Assembly: GCA_037903355.1 (NCBI GenBank)
Contig: JBAJFE010000014.1
Span: 6,820,001 to 6,884,000 of the forward strand
Direction of reading: 5' to 3'
From: Trichuris trichiura
Lineage: Eukaryota; Nematoda; Enoplea; Trichinellida; Trichuridae
Length of the DNA: 64,000 bases
Shown: positions 35,073-47,700 of the stretch, piece after piece
Position numbering within the stretch: position 1 is the stretch's first letter
Layout of the letters: each line of letters begins with the position of its first letter
Made by a program: the position numbers and the translations under genes
Notes under the pieces: model-generated
Seen by the model: the letters and a program-made list of their open reading frames with translations, nothing else
The model's database searches: none
What the model was told of the DNA's origin: nothing

Positions 35073-35351
35073 TTAGTTTTTTCACCACCAGTATTGCTCG
35101 TATCATCGTTACCATTCCTATCTCGTTTAGGTATCTCTTTTCGTTCATGTCCGTACCTAGTTTCTCGTACTCGCTCCCTTTACACGCACCACGCTCAACG
35201 GTCAACCTGTCTGAGGCCACTGGCGTAAGCAGGTTAATGGCCGCCCGCAATATTTGTGCCAATATTGTGGAACAGTAAACTTTGATAGTCTGGTGCTTGT
35301 TCTTACTACAAACATAAGCGGTAAGGGCAGCCTGTGCGCTAGTTACCCCGC

Positions 35352-35870
35352 TCAGCATCTCTGAGCATTTTTCAGCATTGAAAATGTCTTCTTCCTTGAA
35401 GCCACTGGCAAAATAACGAAACTTCGCAATGAAGTCTTCCAAGACATCGACCGGAACATAGATTCACCGCATAAGATTTTCTGAGAAATCTTATGACGGA
35501 GCTTGAACTTCTCGAGCCAACCGCTTGATGCTTGGATGCCTATCAACCTGAATTCGACGGCGAATTTTCTAGCACCTTCCTGGATCATTGGGCCAGAGAT
35601 CCGTGCATTAGCTGCTCTCACTTGCTTAAACTAACTTAACGCTGTTTCATTGACCTGGTCGAAGGAGATTCTCCTTTTTCGCCGCGCGTCTCCGCTTTCC
35701 TTATCATATCTTTCCAAGTACTCACGTGTACGTCTTTGAATGTTGCTAGCAGTAGCCTTGTTAACATGAAACCGTTTCATTGTCTTCCTCTGACTGTTGG
35801 TTTCGAGAAAGTGGATAGGATCCACTTTTTCCTTCAGTGCCAACTCTCTCGATTCTTTCTGTTCAGCCAT
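35352..35870 (-). pseudogene. Tigger transposase, N-terminal part
   Basis: The minus strand encodes an initial helix-turn-helix region (ELALKEKVDPIHFLETNSQRK...RFHVNKATASNIQRR) and, after a stop, the CENP-B-type second HTH (MRAANARISGPMIQEGA, SGWLEKFKLRHKISQK). This is the DNA-binding half of a pogo/Tigger (TIGD-like) transposase. The DDE catalytic domain is missing from this copy. The same sequence, more broken, lies in 19900-20316 and 21470-21620. Confidence 0.85.
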
Positions 35871-36272
35871 AGTGCAAACTGTAACCAGCTTCGTAGCTAC
35901 TACTGCGTAAGCGGAATATCCTTACTGCCAAAGACGCGTTAAGGCCAACTCCCGCACGGGTACAGCATAGCGAAAGAATAGAATTGAGCTCGACGCAAAC
36001 GAATACAAGTAGGCTCGATTCGCCATATTTCGCGCCATAGGAGAATGCTGCCGACGCCCAGGTATGAGATTATGTAAACGAGGAAACGCATAATCTGCGC
36101 CGGGAAAGCATTAAAAAAGCATCTTCAAAGCGACGGAACCGGTTCTATTATCAGGAACCACCAATAGGCGGTAATTAAAAACTTCTTTATGTTGGGTTAT
36201 AGATAGCACATTCGGTCAACTTAGGGAGATGGTAGACATATAGAGGTGGTCAACTTTGGTAGTTCCACTGTA

Positions 36273-38540
36273 TTGAAGTCATATTAATAGTAACACCAGC
36301 ATTATTCACGATATTTGGTTCCAACACGTTCCGTGTATAATCACATCCCTTGCATTAGGTGAGGAATTTGCACATAAGTAGTTTCCTTCATCCTGCACGC
36401 TTTAAACAACTTCCAACAGTTCTTCACTGGAATACAGACTCTTTAAGACAATTTCTGACCTTAGCAGGTATATTTCAAGTATAACCAGAAATGGGAAAAG
36501 ATACTGTTTGTTTTATCTCCTTCTCTTTCATGGGTAAGTCAGTGATTACTGAGTCTTCTGACTGTGTCTGTATGGACCATCTACGTATGCGTGGTCTTAA
36601 CCTTTGACAAATTGCTGTGATCACGTAATTGCTTTCTAATGGTAACCCATCTACACTGTAATTTTAGTATGCCAAATATTAAGTCTGGCAATGGTCTTAC
36701 ACAATAATTTCTTTCTCTCGGTGACTGCAACACTTGTAAACTTAAAGCTTTTTTCCCCGGAGCCTTCGTAACTTTAATGATGCCGTCCGCAGCGAACGTG
36801 ATAAAGTTCAGATTAAATTTTTTTTTCTTTTCTGGGTATACATCTGTTACTGATGTAGCCAGCTAACTCAGGATTTTCGTATCTCGCTTGACTCGTCGTC
36901 GGCAAAAGTTCTGCCCATCTGGGCATACCTGGGCGTTAATTAATCCACGTACATCGCGGACCTGAATACGTCGACTCAAACAGATAATTGAGTTCCTCTA
37001 GCTTCAAGCAAAGAGGCAAAACGAAGTCAGTTGCGGCACCCTCAGGGTAGCGTGGAAATCGTACCTGGATGAATGTAGTCCAGGTACGGCTTAAACCGCA
37101 AGAGCTACGATCGCCTGAAGGCCTCTTTCTAAGGATAATTGAAGAGATCCCAGTTTCTTCATTCCTGCACTGATGCTGTTATATATTCATCAGCTCCATT
37201 GGCTCAAGGCAGTTTTCCCGCTCCGTTTAAAGCTTTCTAATCAATTCTGGAAACTACTGGCTTCTTGCTTGCTTTTCACTAAGCGCTATGGTACAGTTCG
37301 TCGAAAGCTCACTTGCTGGAGCGACGCTTGAACGAATGCTTACTTGCCCGAAGCCTGAGGACAAACCGAAACATAATGCAGACGTCCGTTAGCAATGTAT
37401 GCTCATGAGGAAATCACCTTTTGGAGAATAAATAACCTTATAAGGGAAGCCAAATCGTGATACCTAAACGCAAGCACGGGGTCTGCATTTCTTACGTCGA
37501 AACGAGCTCAGAACAACTTTGTCAAATTAGCAGATGAGAAGTAGCACCATGTAGTGAATGTCATTTGACATCATGCACCGGCGAAAAATCTGCATCTTCA
37601 ATGACAGCTGGAAGTTACAGTGTGACGGGGCAGTTAGGAAACAGCGTTTAGCTCTTCCAACAGGAAAACATCAAAAACTTTCGTTCGAGAGATGCTCTGG
37701 AAACTATTAAGCAGCGGTTGCGATGGCTCGAAGACAATGATTGTGATGAAAAACATAGCAAGATAGCCACAAAAGGTATTGGAGCTAGCTTGGAGTCAAA
37801 AAGCAATGGGCGTACGAAAGAAGAACAAGAGCGAAACACAAGAAGCTTGAATTCTGTTTTACCGCAATAAATAAACATTTTAAGAACTACGAAGCACTAA
37901 GTTCGGGTATTTTTCCTATCACCCCCAATCATACAACAATCCGCAGAAATAAATAATGGAAAGCAAGTACGTTAGGCCATCAACAGACAGGAAGAGCTAC
38001 AATAATCACGTCAACAGCGAAATTTTTTAAAAAATGCATTTTTCACAGCGCAATGCGTCTGTTACGTTTCTAAAAGCCCAATAGTAACTGTAGGAATGTT
38101 TAAAGGACTTCGCCATAATTAGCCCAACGTAAGGTCTGCCGAAGTTTTACAGGTCGGATTTCCGTGATACTAAGCATAAGGCTTGCGATTAAACAATTGG
38201 AGCTTTGGAAGCAGTCATAGTTATGAAAAAGAGGGGGAGAACCGAAGGAACGGAAAGAGGAAAAAGAAAAGAGCTTCCAGAGCTAAGCAGTTCGGCAGTC
38301 AGAATAGGATTGGATTTTTGTGATGTCATTAAGTGAAATAGAAGTCATAGCAGCATGCAGCAGCTAAACTCTTACTAATAATTGTGCAGCGGCGCGTCAG
38401 AAAGTCGCTGGAAACAAAACCGTCGGTAAAAATGTACGAAGCAGACCGTTTTCGATGCATCGAAGTTGTCAAAATTTCGCTGACCTGCTATGTTGTTCAC
38501 GGAATACATTTGTGTGACTTAGAGAAGCTGAAGTTGCATC
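36273..38540. other. No gene recognised
   Basis: 2.3 kb without supported coding. A short palindrome around TGGATG/TACCTGG at 37055-37090 (GTACCTGGATGAATGTAGTCCAGGTAC) is the only local structure I noticed. Confidence 0.35.
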
Positions 38541-38589
38541 GCTCTCAAGTTTGACAGTATCATTTTCTGCCTTCATGCTAGTTCTGACA

Positions 38590-38715
38590 ATGAGCTTCCG
38601 TGGATTGTGCATCAGGTTCAATGGTGAAAATAAACTTAGACGTTTTCTTCAAGAGAAAGGAATTTTGCACCAGGAAAGGCTCTGCATCCGCGGTCACGCT
38701 ATGAAGCTGACTGGA
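38590..38715 (+). pseudogene. Merlin (ISXO2-like) transposase N-terminal fragment
   Basis: The plus strand reads NKLRRFLQEKGILH followed by CIRGHAMKL, the same arrangement as the fragment at 42722-42860 (QFLRGKRLLH ... SCGQAMRL). This is the N-terminal zinc-ribbon region of Merlin/IS1016-type transposases. Only this small piece survives. Confidence 0.5.
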
Positions 38716-39740
38716 GAAGGGAATGGAAAAAGTTTTGTTACTGTTTGTTTTATTACTAAATAAAGCTGCATCTGGTTGTTTGTTGTTTTTGGCGATAAAT
38801 AGGATCGATATGTGACAACGCATGGAGACAGCGACAAGCATAGGCGTCGCCTCCTCGTGAGTATCTAAATTGTAATCACAGCTGATCTGCGCGAGCTTAT
38901 GCGGTGAGAAAACTGAAATTAGGGGCAGCATTTCCTAAAAACAACCTACCGTTGCTCCACCAAGTACATGTCCTTTACCGGCAGAAGGCTCGCCATCCTG
39001 TTCTGCCTTTATTGGCAAGTATGCGAGCCCTCCGGTAGTGGCCTTACTCCAATCCAACTGCAGTTACAGGCCTCATGTTCTGGCTTATGTAATGGTAAAA
39101 CATGATAGCCGCAAGAATACGATAAGGTTGTGGGTTAAGCCTACGTTTTGGGGATTACATAAGCACTGTTTCGGGATTGGAAAATAAACTTTATCTCGTT
39201 TTGACAACATTGTTGGTCGTGGTGAACCCTAAGCACCAGCGACGTCGGCAAAGCAGGCGTCTCGGGATGACCCGTCTTGAACCGGCAAAAGTCGAAATAA
39301 TAGCGGAAGGGTCGTTCGGCGAATGGATTCAAATCTGGTTTTCGAGTGGTAATTATAGCCTTTCGTGCAAGTTTATACGATGCACAAGTGCAGGCTTCGG
39401 TAAGCGCGTAAGACGGGACCGGCAAAGTTGAGAAAACAATTGGTTCAAATAGCGAAACGCGGTTCTTATGGAAAGATAATTACACAGAAAAATCTTTCAA
39501 ACATTTCTACAGTTGCTGCTGTCTTTACAGGAACGTAATAGATGCACCGCGCTTTGAAAAAAAACATTTTTTAATAATTTCGCAGCTGACATACCTACTG
39601 TCGCTCGTCTTAATTACTGATGGCCAAATGTACCTACTTTCCATCATTTACTCCTGCAGATTGCTGTATATCTGGGGGCGGCAGAAAAAAGGCGAGTGAA
39701 AACAACTGGTTTAAATAGCGGGACACACCTTACGTTAGGC

Positions 39741-40186
39741 TAGTGTTTCTCAAGGTCAGGGTTGACAGGTCTTTGAACGTTTGAGCTTCCCATTTCTGAT
39801 TAGTCAATTTTGAGCGCTCTGATTGGCCGAAAGGGAGGACGGAGTGTAGCCCGGACGTCATAATGTAGGAGCTGCACAAAATTATGTGGGGAAAGCGTTT
39901 CCCGGATAGTATGTCGGACACTTACTTTCTCACCTCCGAGCCGGCTCCACCCAGGCTCCCCTGTCAGCCAGTCGGAACTGCGGGGTGCAACAGCACGCAA
40001 CTTCGTCTTAGGCAGGAGGCGCAATACCTGACCCGCAGGGCATATCTTCCTGTGCACTTCAACACGATGGCATAGGTGAGGCATGGCCCACTACAGCTCA
40101 AAAGTGCCCCCTTGGCGATTTGGCTCCCTCCCAGGCTTCAAAACAGCCCCCCGGTGGGGCACCTGCCCCACCGTCAGAATCACTGA
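39741..40186 (-). mobile_element. hAT-type MITE with asymmetric ends
   Basis: Left end TAGTGTTTCTCAAGGTCAGGG and right end (inverted) CAGTGATTCTGACGGTGGGGC, the two distinct ends also found at 61294-61724. The interior is shared with 61294-61724 (GCAACAGCACGCAACTT / CTTCCTGTGCACTTCAACACGATGG type). I could not find matching flanking 8-mers. Confidence 0.75.
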
Positions 40187-41029
40187 TTTATGGGAAGTGG
40201 GGTTCACCGTGGAAGTTTTCCGTAGGATTCCCGCTTATCTGTTAGCGACCGCGTGGGCAGACGCGCCGGCACAGTAGCCTCCAAGAAGACCGCTCGGTCA
40301 TTCTACCTCGCTATTTCTGAGAATTAGAAGAAGCAATGGATTCGAACAAAAGGCCACCTGGAAACGCTATTGCGCCAGCTGCCTCTCGCGTTCGATCATC
40401 TGCTCATCCATTGATGTCGCCGATCATTTTACTTCGCGACTTCCAAGAATTTGGTGACAAAAAGTTTGCACAAAAGACTATCTCGAAGCTTTATCGCTTC
40501 AACTGCTTGTCGCGCTCAAGCATCAGTGCGTCTGCCAGGAATTTTTCTAAGATTTCCAAGAACCAAAGTTTTTGCATGAAGGACCATCTGGAAGCGCTAT
40601 TGTTTTTCTAACACTGCAGCATTGATTGTTCCCTATTCATTTCAGTTCTGTAAATTCGTTTACATTTCTCCATTGCACCACAGTTAGAGCTCACTCTGTC
40701 GTGGGTGAAGACTTGAAGCTGTTTGGTGTCATCGCTCGACTCTCACACTGTCTTTGGAAAAGTCAGTCTGTCAAAGAAGAAAAATCGCCAATACAATACA
40801 GAATATTTGAACTTTGACTTCATTCGTTCCCTTGTTAACAAACGACTGCCGATGTGCTTAACATGTAAGTGTTTTCTAATGAAGCAATGAAACCCTCGAG
40901 ACTAAAAGAGCGCTACGAGTTGCAATCCTGACAAGCGCTGTAAGGACGTGTTATGCCTCTGTTCCTTAAGAGAGAAGATCTCCAGTTGCCTTATATTGTT
41001 TAGTATGATGGCTTCTGAATCGAAGCTCC
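40187..41029. other. No gene recognised
   Basis: An open frame at 40336-40611 (+), starting MDSNKRPPGNAIAP, has no domain that I recognise. A GGAAGCGCTATTG / GGAAACGCTATTG pair at 40360 and 40590 is a weak internal repeat. No splice partners found. Confidence 0.3.
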
Positions 41030-42675
41030 ATTCGTGACAGCTTGCTCACACCGTACAGGGTAGCGGTAATGATTATGAATTCTGGTAAGGCACATTGTAC
41101 CGGTGAAATTTTGATATTTTTTGCCACAGCTAGATAGTGGAGAAGGTTTTGCGTCAATCCGCTCCTACAAAAGAAGGTTGCACGGTTCAAAGGAGAGCTG
41201 ACATGATGGCCTAGGATATGAAGCGTATGTTACGCGGTATCCTAATGAACATTGAAGTCTCGTTGGACCTAGAGGAGTCAACGCTGCCGGAGAATGAAGC
41301 TGTACAACTGGCATACGCGCGTTTGGTAAAGCTAGAAGGTTTGAGACAAGGATTACTTTTCGCGGAAGAACTGTTGACTGACAGGAAGGGGGAATCAATA
41401 TACTAAGTAGTCAATAAATTCTTTGAAGAAAAGCAGATCCCATTTAAGAACATTTTGGCAGTTGCTACTGATGGAGCACAGTTGATGGTAAGCCGCTCTC
41501 ACGGTTTTCTTGCGCATTTAAAAGAGGTGGTGCCCGATCTTTCAGCGGTGCACTACGCTCTACGTTGGCAGCAGTTCGTCGCTAAACGCTGGAGCACCCA
41601 CCTGAACGGTTCACTTCAGTGTATGATCTTTGCCGTGAACTGAATAGAGCAAATGTGTCGAAGGATTGGTTATTCCGTCATCCGTGCGATGGTAATGATG
41701 AAGAACTCGACCATCTTTATTCATATTAAACTGAAATTGCTGTAGAAAGGTAGTTGCTTAACGCGGTCTTTCATATTCCTCGACTTAGTTATTCAATTTT
41801 TTGAGCAGCATGACTGTTCCTTTTGCGAAAACTTACGCAAGTTTGAAATGAACTTAGTCTACGTGGCAGATTTTAACTTCAAGCTCAACGAAATGGACAA
41901 GCAGCTGCAGTCGAACGAACTCAATCTGATTAATACGATGCTTGTAATCGTGACAGGCCTGTTGTTGTTCAAATGCAACTTCGCCGGAGGAGAATTTCGC
42001 AAACTTTCGACTTTCGCCAAAGTAAGCAATGAGGTCAAAATATTTGAGGATAATATACGTATTTACCGCCAGCATTCAGAAATGCTGCGCGAAATTTTTT
42101 AAGCCAGCTTGACGATGTCCTTTCATTGATAATAACTAACTCAGTGTTTGACCTGTTCATCGTCAATCCCCTAAATGTGGTCGCATACTCGCAGGAAAAA
42201 TTGAAACATCTGCAGGGATCTTTACCACCAAAGCCCCACCGGAAGTTAGCCCGGCAACATCAAAGGGTAATGCGCGACGTTACTGCGTAGCGAAGTGTTA
42301 TTAGCGGAACGACGGGAGGGACGTTTTACTGTGAGTGACTGAACACATGCAGAGCAATTGGCACGGGGAGCACAATGGAGCATCAGTGGCACATGCAGGA
42401 GGTGTGGTTATTGACACGCTGAATACCTGCCGAGGAATTCCGTTACACTGCAAGAGAATTGCCGTTGCAGGTGTCGCTGATTTGGTTACTGACCCCTGCA
42501 AAAGAGTGAAGGTGATAGAATCAAACACCTGCACATAGATTCCTGGCACGGAGAGCACAACGGAACAGCAGTGATGCATGCTGGGTGTTCGGTAAGTGAT
42601 TCGTGGAAAACATCGAAGGTCAACGGTCTGATCTGCGTTGCGCCTTGGTAAACGACGTAAAGCTCATTCTGCATT

Positions 42676-42969
42676 ATGACTACCTGGAAGAACACCAGCC
42701 GGCTTCACTGCACAGTTAAAGATGAAGAATCAGCGGTACAATTCCTGCGCGGTAAAAGGCTGTTGCACTTTGAAAGGCTCTGTCTCTCGTGCGGACAAGC
42801 GATGCGTCTGGAGCGTTGCGGCATGGCCTGGCGCTACCTCATACGGTCCTGCCGCAAGGATGTGTCCATACGTGCGGGCACTTGGTTCAAAGGCAAGTGC
42901 AATAAGTGCAGTAGCCGTTTTGAGTGCGACAATGCAATGTTTCCTTTACAGTGCCTCGCCACAAAGTGA
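42676..42969 (+). pseudogene. Merlin (ISXO2-like) transposase, N-terminal exon
   Basis: 97 codons. VQFLRGKRLLHFERLCLSCG, AMRLERCGMAWRYLIRSCRKDVSIRAGTWF: the zinc-ribbon (CxxC ... C) and the SIRxGTWF signature of IS1016/ISXO2-like transposases encoded by Merlin transposons. The DDE domain is absent. A stop follows at 42967. Confidence 0.8.
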
Positions 42970-43404
42970 GGTTGCAGGACACTGTCCAAATCATTTTTTT
43001 CTAGAGTCAGGGGTGCACCTCGAACGGTATGTACCCTTGTGTTTACGTTTAATTTCTCTGTGCACGTTGCTCAGATCTTGTCTCTCAGCTGCCCCACCGT
43101 TTGAGAAATGCATGTTCCTTTCTGGCAAGCATGCCTTTAACTTGTGCCTTTATTGGAGAGCACACCAATCACCCTTTTTTGCCCTTATCCAAATCTAAAC
43201 CAAGACCTAAACCTCATGTTTAGACTTAGGCTTAGGTTAGGGCAAGACAAGGTGGCCGGCAAACCTACCGTAGGACGGTGAGGGGGACTGGTGAAAGACG
43301 TCGTTACCATCCCCATTGTTCCACTGTTCTCTTATTCCCACTTAATCCCTTTTGATATTGCCGCCTGCGCTTCCAGTACACTAATCCGGTAATCTGATTA
43401 CCGA

Positions 43405-43419
43405 CCCCCCCCCCCCCCC
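43405..43419 (+). repeat. Poly(C) run of 15
   Basis: Fifteen consecutive C, within the Merlin-like copy 2. The equivalent position of copy 1 has no such run, so it expanded after copying. It is a likely sequencing or assembly weak point. Confidence 0.9.
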
Positions 43420-43690
43420 ATTATTTCGCTGTTCCTTAAATCTCACTTGACCCTCTTTGAATTTGCCGCGCTAACTTCCGGTGGTGCTCTGGTAGAAAAG
43501 ACCCATCTGCGTTTTCCTGCCCTATGGGCAGCGTTGAAAAGGTTACTAATAGCCGCGCCCTCTTCGTCAGTTGTAGAGCGCGGTTTTAGTGTCGCTACGG
43601 ACCTCGTCATGGAGAAGCAGAAACTACTCAAAATTGTAAATCGCGGAGACTTACGACTGTGGGTAACAATCAGTGCGGGTCAATATTGAA

Positions 43691-44709
43691 AGGATAGTTG
43701 GTTTGCAAATTTCCTGCTTTTCAAAGTAATATTGTGATAAACGCGACATCTAAGCAAATGAGGTTGTGCAAGCTGTCTTAGCTTTGCTGCTGACAACACA
43801 CTCTGAGACATACCAATAACAGTTTATTGAGTACACGGAGTACAGACGTTAGAGACGGGAAACCCAGACAGAGACTGCCAGACAGGATGAACAGTCTCCA
43901 TAAATAGCTACAAGGGGAGGTGAGTGGGTCAGCTCTTTCACAGGATTAACAGAAACCGACTCAAGCATGCAAAGGGGATTAATGGAGCGGTCACGACCGC
44001 TGAGTGCGTTCATGTGCGTAAGGAATGCATGCAGGTGTGAAGTGATGAGGCAAATGTGCGTGCTGGGAAATAAGGCGGCGGTATCTTCAAATACATAACA
44101 GTGCACATAACGTTTTCTTGGTATGCGAAGATCTGCTCTGCAAAAGCAAAAGGTGGCGACGATATTGTCGGTTTTCCCGCGAACTGTCCCTCGCGCAATG
44201 GTCAGTATGAGGAACTGGCGGGAAAAGGCCAGTGGTCTTCGGTAGAGATTTCCTGGCAAAGTTCACGCCGTAGGTCCTCATTTACAACCACTCTCCTCAG
44301 AATCATTGTTTTATATTTTCATGAAATTCAGCTGCAGGCACTAGGTCGTGAAGGAACAGCAGGAAGGCCTTGGGAGTGCCATATTCTGTATAACGGAAGT
44401 CCTGCAAAATGAGTAGGCCAGCGCTTTTTCTTAGGCTTCTTTCCAAAACATGGGAATAGGCGGCATTCTATGTCTGCAGTCAGTGCAGAAGGTGCAAACT
44501 TTCCTGGGAATATTTCGCTTTGCATTCGTCCCGCGTGTTTTTATATTATGTTCTGCATTGTGCATTAAAGCTGTAACGCGGAAAGGATAAGTTTAATTTT
44601 TCTGTTCACATGAAAGTTGAAAAGTAACTTGAAAACACTTAGTATGGTGAAAGCGGACAAAACAAAGGGTTACTAGCGTTAGGAAAGCATTGACTTCTGA
44701 CGGTTTCTT
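43691..44709. other. Upstream region of the CDC7 gene, no other gene seen
   Basis: Short frames on both strands without recognisable domains. This must contain the CDC7 promoter, but no specific motif stands out. Confidence 0.4.
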
Positions 44710-47700
44710 ATGACTAAGGAGCTTGAGAATCCCGAAGAAAACATACAGAAACTTTGTCTAGAAAAAGATTTGAAGATTCGGCAACTTCTTGGCTGCGGTA
44801 ATATTTTATGAACGTTTTATTTCCGTGCCGTATTATGCCATTTTATGTTGCCTAACGGTGTTCAGCGAGGCAACCGAATATAATTTTTGATTTTACTGCG
44901 TATGATGAAAACATTTTAGGAGCATTCAGCTCTGTACACCTAGTGCAACATAACCCATCTGGCAGGTGCTTCGCATTGAAAACACTTGTTCCTTTTGGAG
45001 ATCCCGCACATGCGTTGAATGAAATAAAAATTCTTTCTTCGATAGGGTTTGAAATATTTTTTTGCTCTTACTGCTCTGTGATCATTGCTTTCAGGGGAAG
45101 AAATAATGTGATAAACCTGTACGCCTTTACACGTATAGATGATCGTGTTCTATTCTTATTGGACTATATTGATTTTGATGACTTTCATGTGAGTTCCACG
45201 TTTAATCACTGTTTATCAAGCGTTTCAACACTTCACTTAGATCGTCGCCAGAACTGTAACACCGCAAGAAGCAAAGTTCTACATGTATAATTTGTTGTCC
45301 ACGATAAACTACCTACATCGACAGGGCATAATCCATCGCGATGTAAAACCATCGAACTTTCTTTACAGCCGCAAGTTCAAAAGGTAAGCTTAATCTACGC
45401 AGAAGCAATAAAAAGTTCAGTGAAATTAAGCGCTGCATATGTATTTGTAAAGTCGATGCAGTTTCGTATTATTATTAACAGTTTAGGTCAGGCTGGTTAC
45501 CTGCATTTTCATTTACTGGCTGTTCACTGCCGCGCAAAAATATTTGCTACATTATGCTTTCATTTTTGTATTTTTGTCTAGGGCCGATATGTTGTAATAT
45601 TTAGGGTATATTACGGTTTATAAGAACTCCCTCCTACCTAAGTAAAGGGTAGTAATGATTATCCCAGTTATACGATGCTGATTGCTCAAGTCTAAGTCAA
45701 TTCTGATTACTCAGTTTCCTGTCAATGCTAATCGTCTATTCAATTGGAATTGTCTTGCCTCAACTTCAACGCGAAAACTGACCAGCTGCTGATTAGCGTG
45801 CGTGTTGCACTACACTCTGTAGGCCACGAGAAATGAATCGTATTGAATAGGTTTATCGGATGAACTGTCTTTATTACGTAGTGAATGTCCCGTTATATGT
45901 ACAAAAACCTTTAATCTCCGGAGCTTTCAAGTCAATCATGACCCGTCTTCAGCGGTCATAAAATGAATGCAATTTCCGAAGCGAGGTCAACCTTCAATCG
46001 TTTTTAACGGTTTAAAACGAGTGTTTTAAAGTTTTCTGTTGGAGTTCTTCCCTGTCTGTCAGCTGCCACTTGTTCTGTATTTCTTGTGGAATTTTTTGTG
46101 TGTACCTATTGATTTATTTTTCAATTTTTCTTCCGTCGTTAATTCACGTTTTTTATCCATTTTTTCTATTTGTGAATTTGTTTCTTGTTTGTTTCAAGTA
46201 ATGTATACTTTCATCCATTTCTCATTTGTCCCATTTGTGTTAGTGACTTGTTTCTTTACTTGTTTCAGGTGCTCCTGTGTGTCATCCATTTAGTGAACGG
46301 CAGTTGTAGCGTGTGACAATGTTTGTCCATAGTTTACTTATATACGCTCCTTGATCGCGGTTGTAAGTCACATTGTGTCTAACTAATGTAAAGGGCCCCT
46401 TTAAGTCTTTAAGCCTTCGTAAGCGTAGATTACTTTCATAGCAAAGGACCTTTGGTTGCAGAAGCTGGTTGAAATGTGCTGCGTGCTCCACTACAACGGA
46501 AGCTTGTATCGCTTTTTTCATGGTAAATTTTGGATTCAATATTGGTCTTCCATGATGAGCTATTGGGGCGTCATTATTGTGGAGACTGTTTTTTACTTTG
46601 TTGTAACTGTTAAGCTTCTTTATGTGTTCGTTGAATCTGTGTTCTAGTATATTGCTTGTTTCGCCAATGTAAACTCCTGAACAAGTACAATCGATCGCGA
46701 AGACTAGGCCTGCTTTTTCGTTCGTAGGAGTTTTTCTTTTGTCCGTACGAAGAATCGATCTGAGATTGGGGAAATTCTTGAAAAAGACTCTGAAACCTAA
46801 TTTTCTTCCTAACTGGACAATCTGTTCGCCTTGTCCTACCACATAGAGAACAACTAACCGTGGGTTGTGTGAAGTATTTGGTTCAGGAGATTCACGTTTG
46901 CGAAGCTTGTACTTGAACACTTGGTCAATAAAGGATTTGGGATAATCGTTTCTGCAGAAGACCTTTCTAGTATAGTCAAGTTTCGGCTGAAGATATTCGG
47001 GATCGCATAAATTGATTGCTCTATCAATCATTTCGGACAGGATTCCAATGTTCGCACAAACGGAGGGCTAAAACCAGAGTCTATAGAAAACCCACACAGA
47101 CAGACCAATAGTTCGATTTCTCATCGCATCATCCACGATCGGTGATGCGTGGAATTCTCTCCGGAATGATTGATAGATCAATCAATTTATGCGATCCCGA
47201 ATATCTTCAGCCGAAACTTGACTATATTAGAAAGGTCTTCTGCAAAAACGATTATCCCAAATCCTTTATTGACCAAGTGTTCAAGTACAAGCTTCGCAAA
47301 CGTGAATCTCCTGAACCAAATACTCCACACAACCCACGGTTAGTTGTTCTCTATGTGGTAGGACAAGGCGAACAGATTGTCCAGTTAGGAAGAAAATTAG
47401 GTTTCAGAGTCTTTTTCAAGAATTTCCCCAATCTCAGATCGATTCTTCGTACGGACAAAAGAAAAACTCCTACGAACGAAAAAGCAGGCCTAGTCTTCGC
47501 GATCGATTGTACTTGTTCAGGAGTTTACATTGGCGAAACAAGCAATATACTAGAACACAGATTCAACGAACACATAAAGAAGCTTAACAGTTACAACAAA
47601 GTAAAAAACAGTCTCCACAATAATGACGCCCCAATAGCTCATCATGGAAGACCAATATTGAATCCAAAATTTACCATGAAAAAAGCGATACAAGCTTCCG

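Larger units (their letters stand above)
30610..35255 (+). mobile_element. LINE with restriction-like endonuclease (R2/R4/NeSL type)
   Basis: A plus-strand LINE inserted in Tigger copy A2. In order it has a 5' region with a 186-bp tandem duplication, a C2H2-type zinc-finger region and Myb-like helix (31232-32008), an RT domain (about 32635-33900) and a C-terminal restriction-like endonuclease (34380-34962). A TAC/TAT-rich 3' tail ends near 35255. Zinc finger, RT and RLE in this order define the early-branching site-specific LINEs. Frames are interrupted several times, so it is not active as it stands. Confidence 0.85.
30369..36270 (-). mobile_element. Tigger/pogo-type element, copy A2, split by a LINE
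   Basis: Left terminus CAGTTTAACCTCCGTAG at 30369 and right terminus ending ...GGTAGTTCCACTG at 36270, both flanked by TA (30367-30368 and 36271-36272). Without the 4.6-kb LINE insertion (about 30610-35255) the element is about 1.26 kb. The minus strand encodes the N-terminal part of a Tigger transposase (35352-35870). Comparison with copy A1 shows the LINE interrupting sequence equivalent to the A1 stretch at about 19865-19880. Confidence 0.82.
42222..43476 (+). mobile_element. Merlin-like DNA transposon, copy 2
   Basis: About 1.25 kb inserted between the CALX-terminal coding pieces of the hAT relic. Terminal inverted repeats of about 35 bp: CCACCGGAAGTTAGCCCGGC at the left and its near-inverse GCCGCGCTAACTTCCGGTGG at the right (43467-43486 area). 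The interior is colinear with copy 1 at 28486-29735. It carries the Merlin transposase fragment 42676-42969. No clear flanking duplication was found. Confidence 0.75.
41030..43690 (+). pseudogene. hAT transposase relic (ZBED5-like), interrupted by a Merlin-like element
   Basis: Plus-strand coding fragments: NSGKAHCTGE near 41080, then 41245-41643 (LEESTLPENEAVQLAYARL, VATDGAQLMVSR), 41848-42102 (FAKVSNEVKIFEDNIRIYRQH), a piece ending near 42220, and after an insertion 43476-43689 with the hAT dimerisation motif AAPSSSVVERGFSV...DLRLWVT. The order and wording parallel the minus-strand copy at 49302-51264. The family resembles ZBED5-type hAT transposases, which start with a BED finger (missing here). 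Several stops make it inactive. Confidence 0.82.

Noticed and set aside
35028..35228. Tyr/Thr/Leu-rich open frames after the LINE endonuclease
   Set aside because: They arise from the TAC/TAT microsatellite in the LINE 3' tail and have no domain content.
41218..43690. A domesticated host gene related to ZBED5
   Set aside because: Stops, missing BED finger and interruption by a Merlin-like element indicate a dead hAT copy rather than a maintained gene.
46456..46647. 63-codon open frames, identical at 46456-46647 (+) and 47550-47741 (-)
   Set aside because: They are antisense shadows of the GIY-YIG coding region, duplicated because the two arms are inverted copies.
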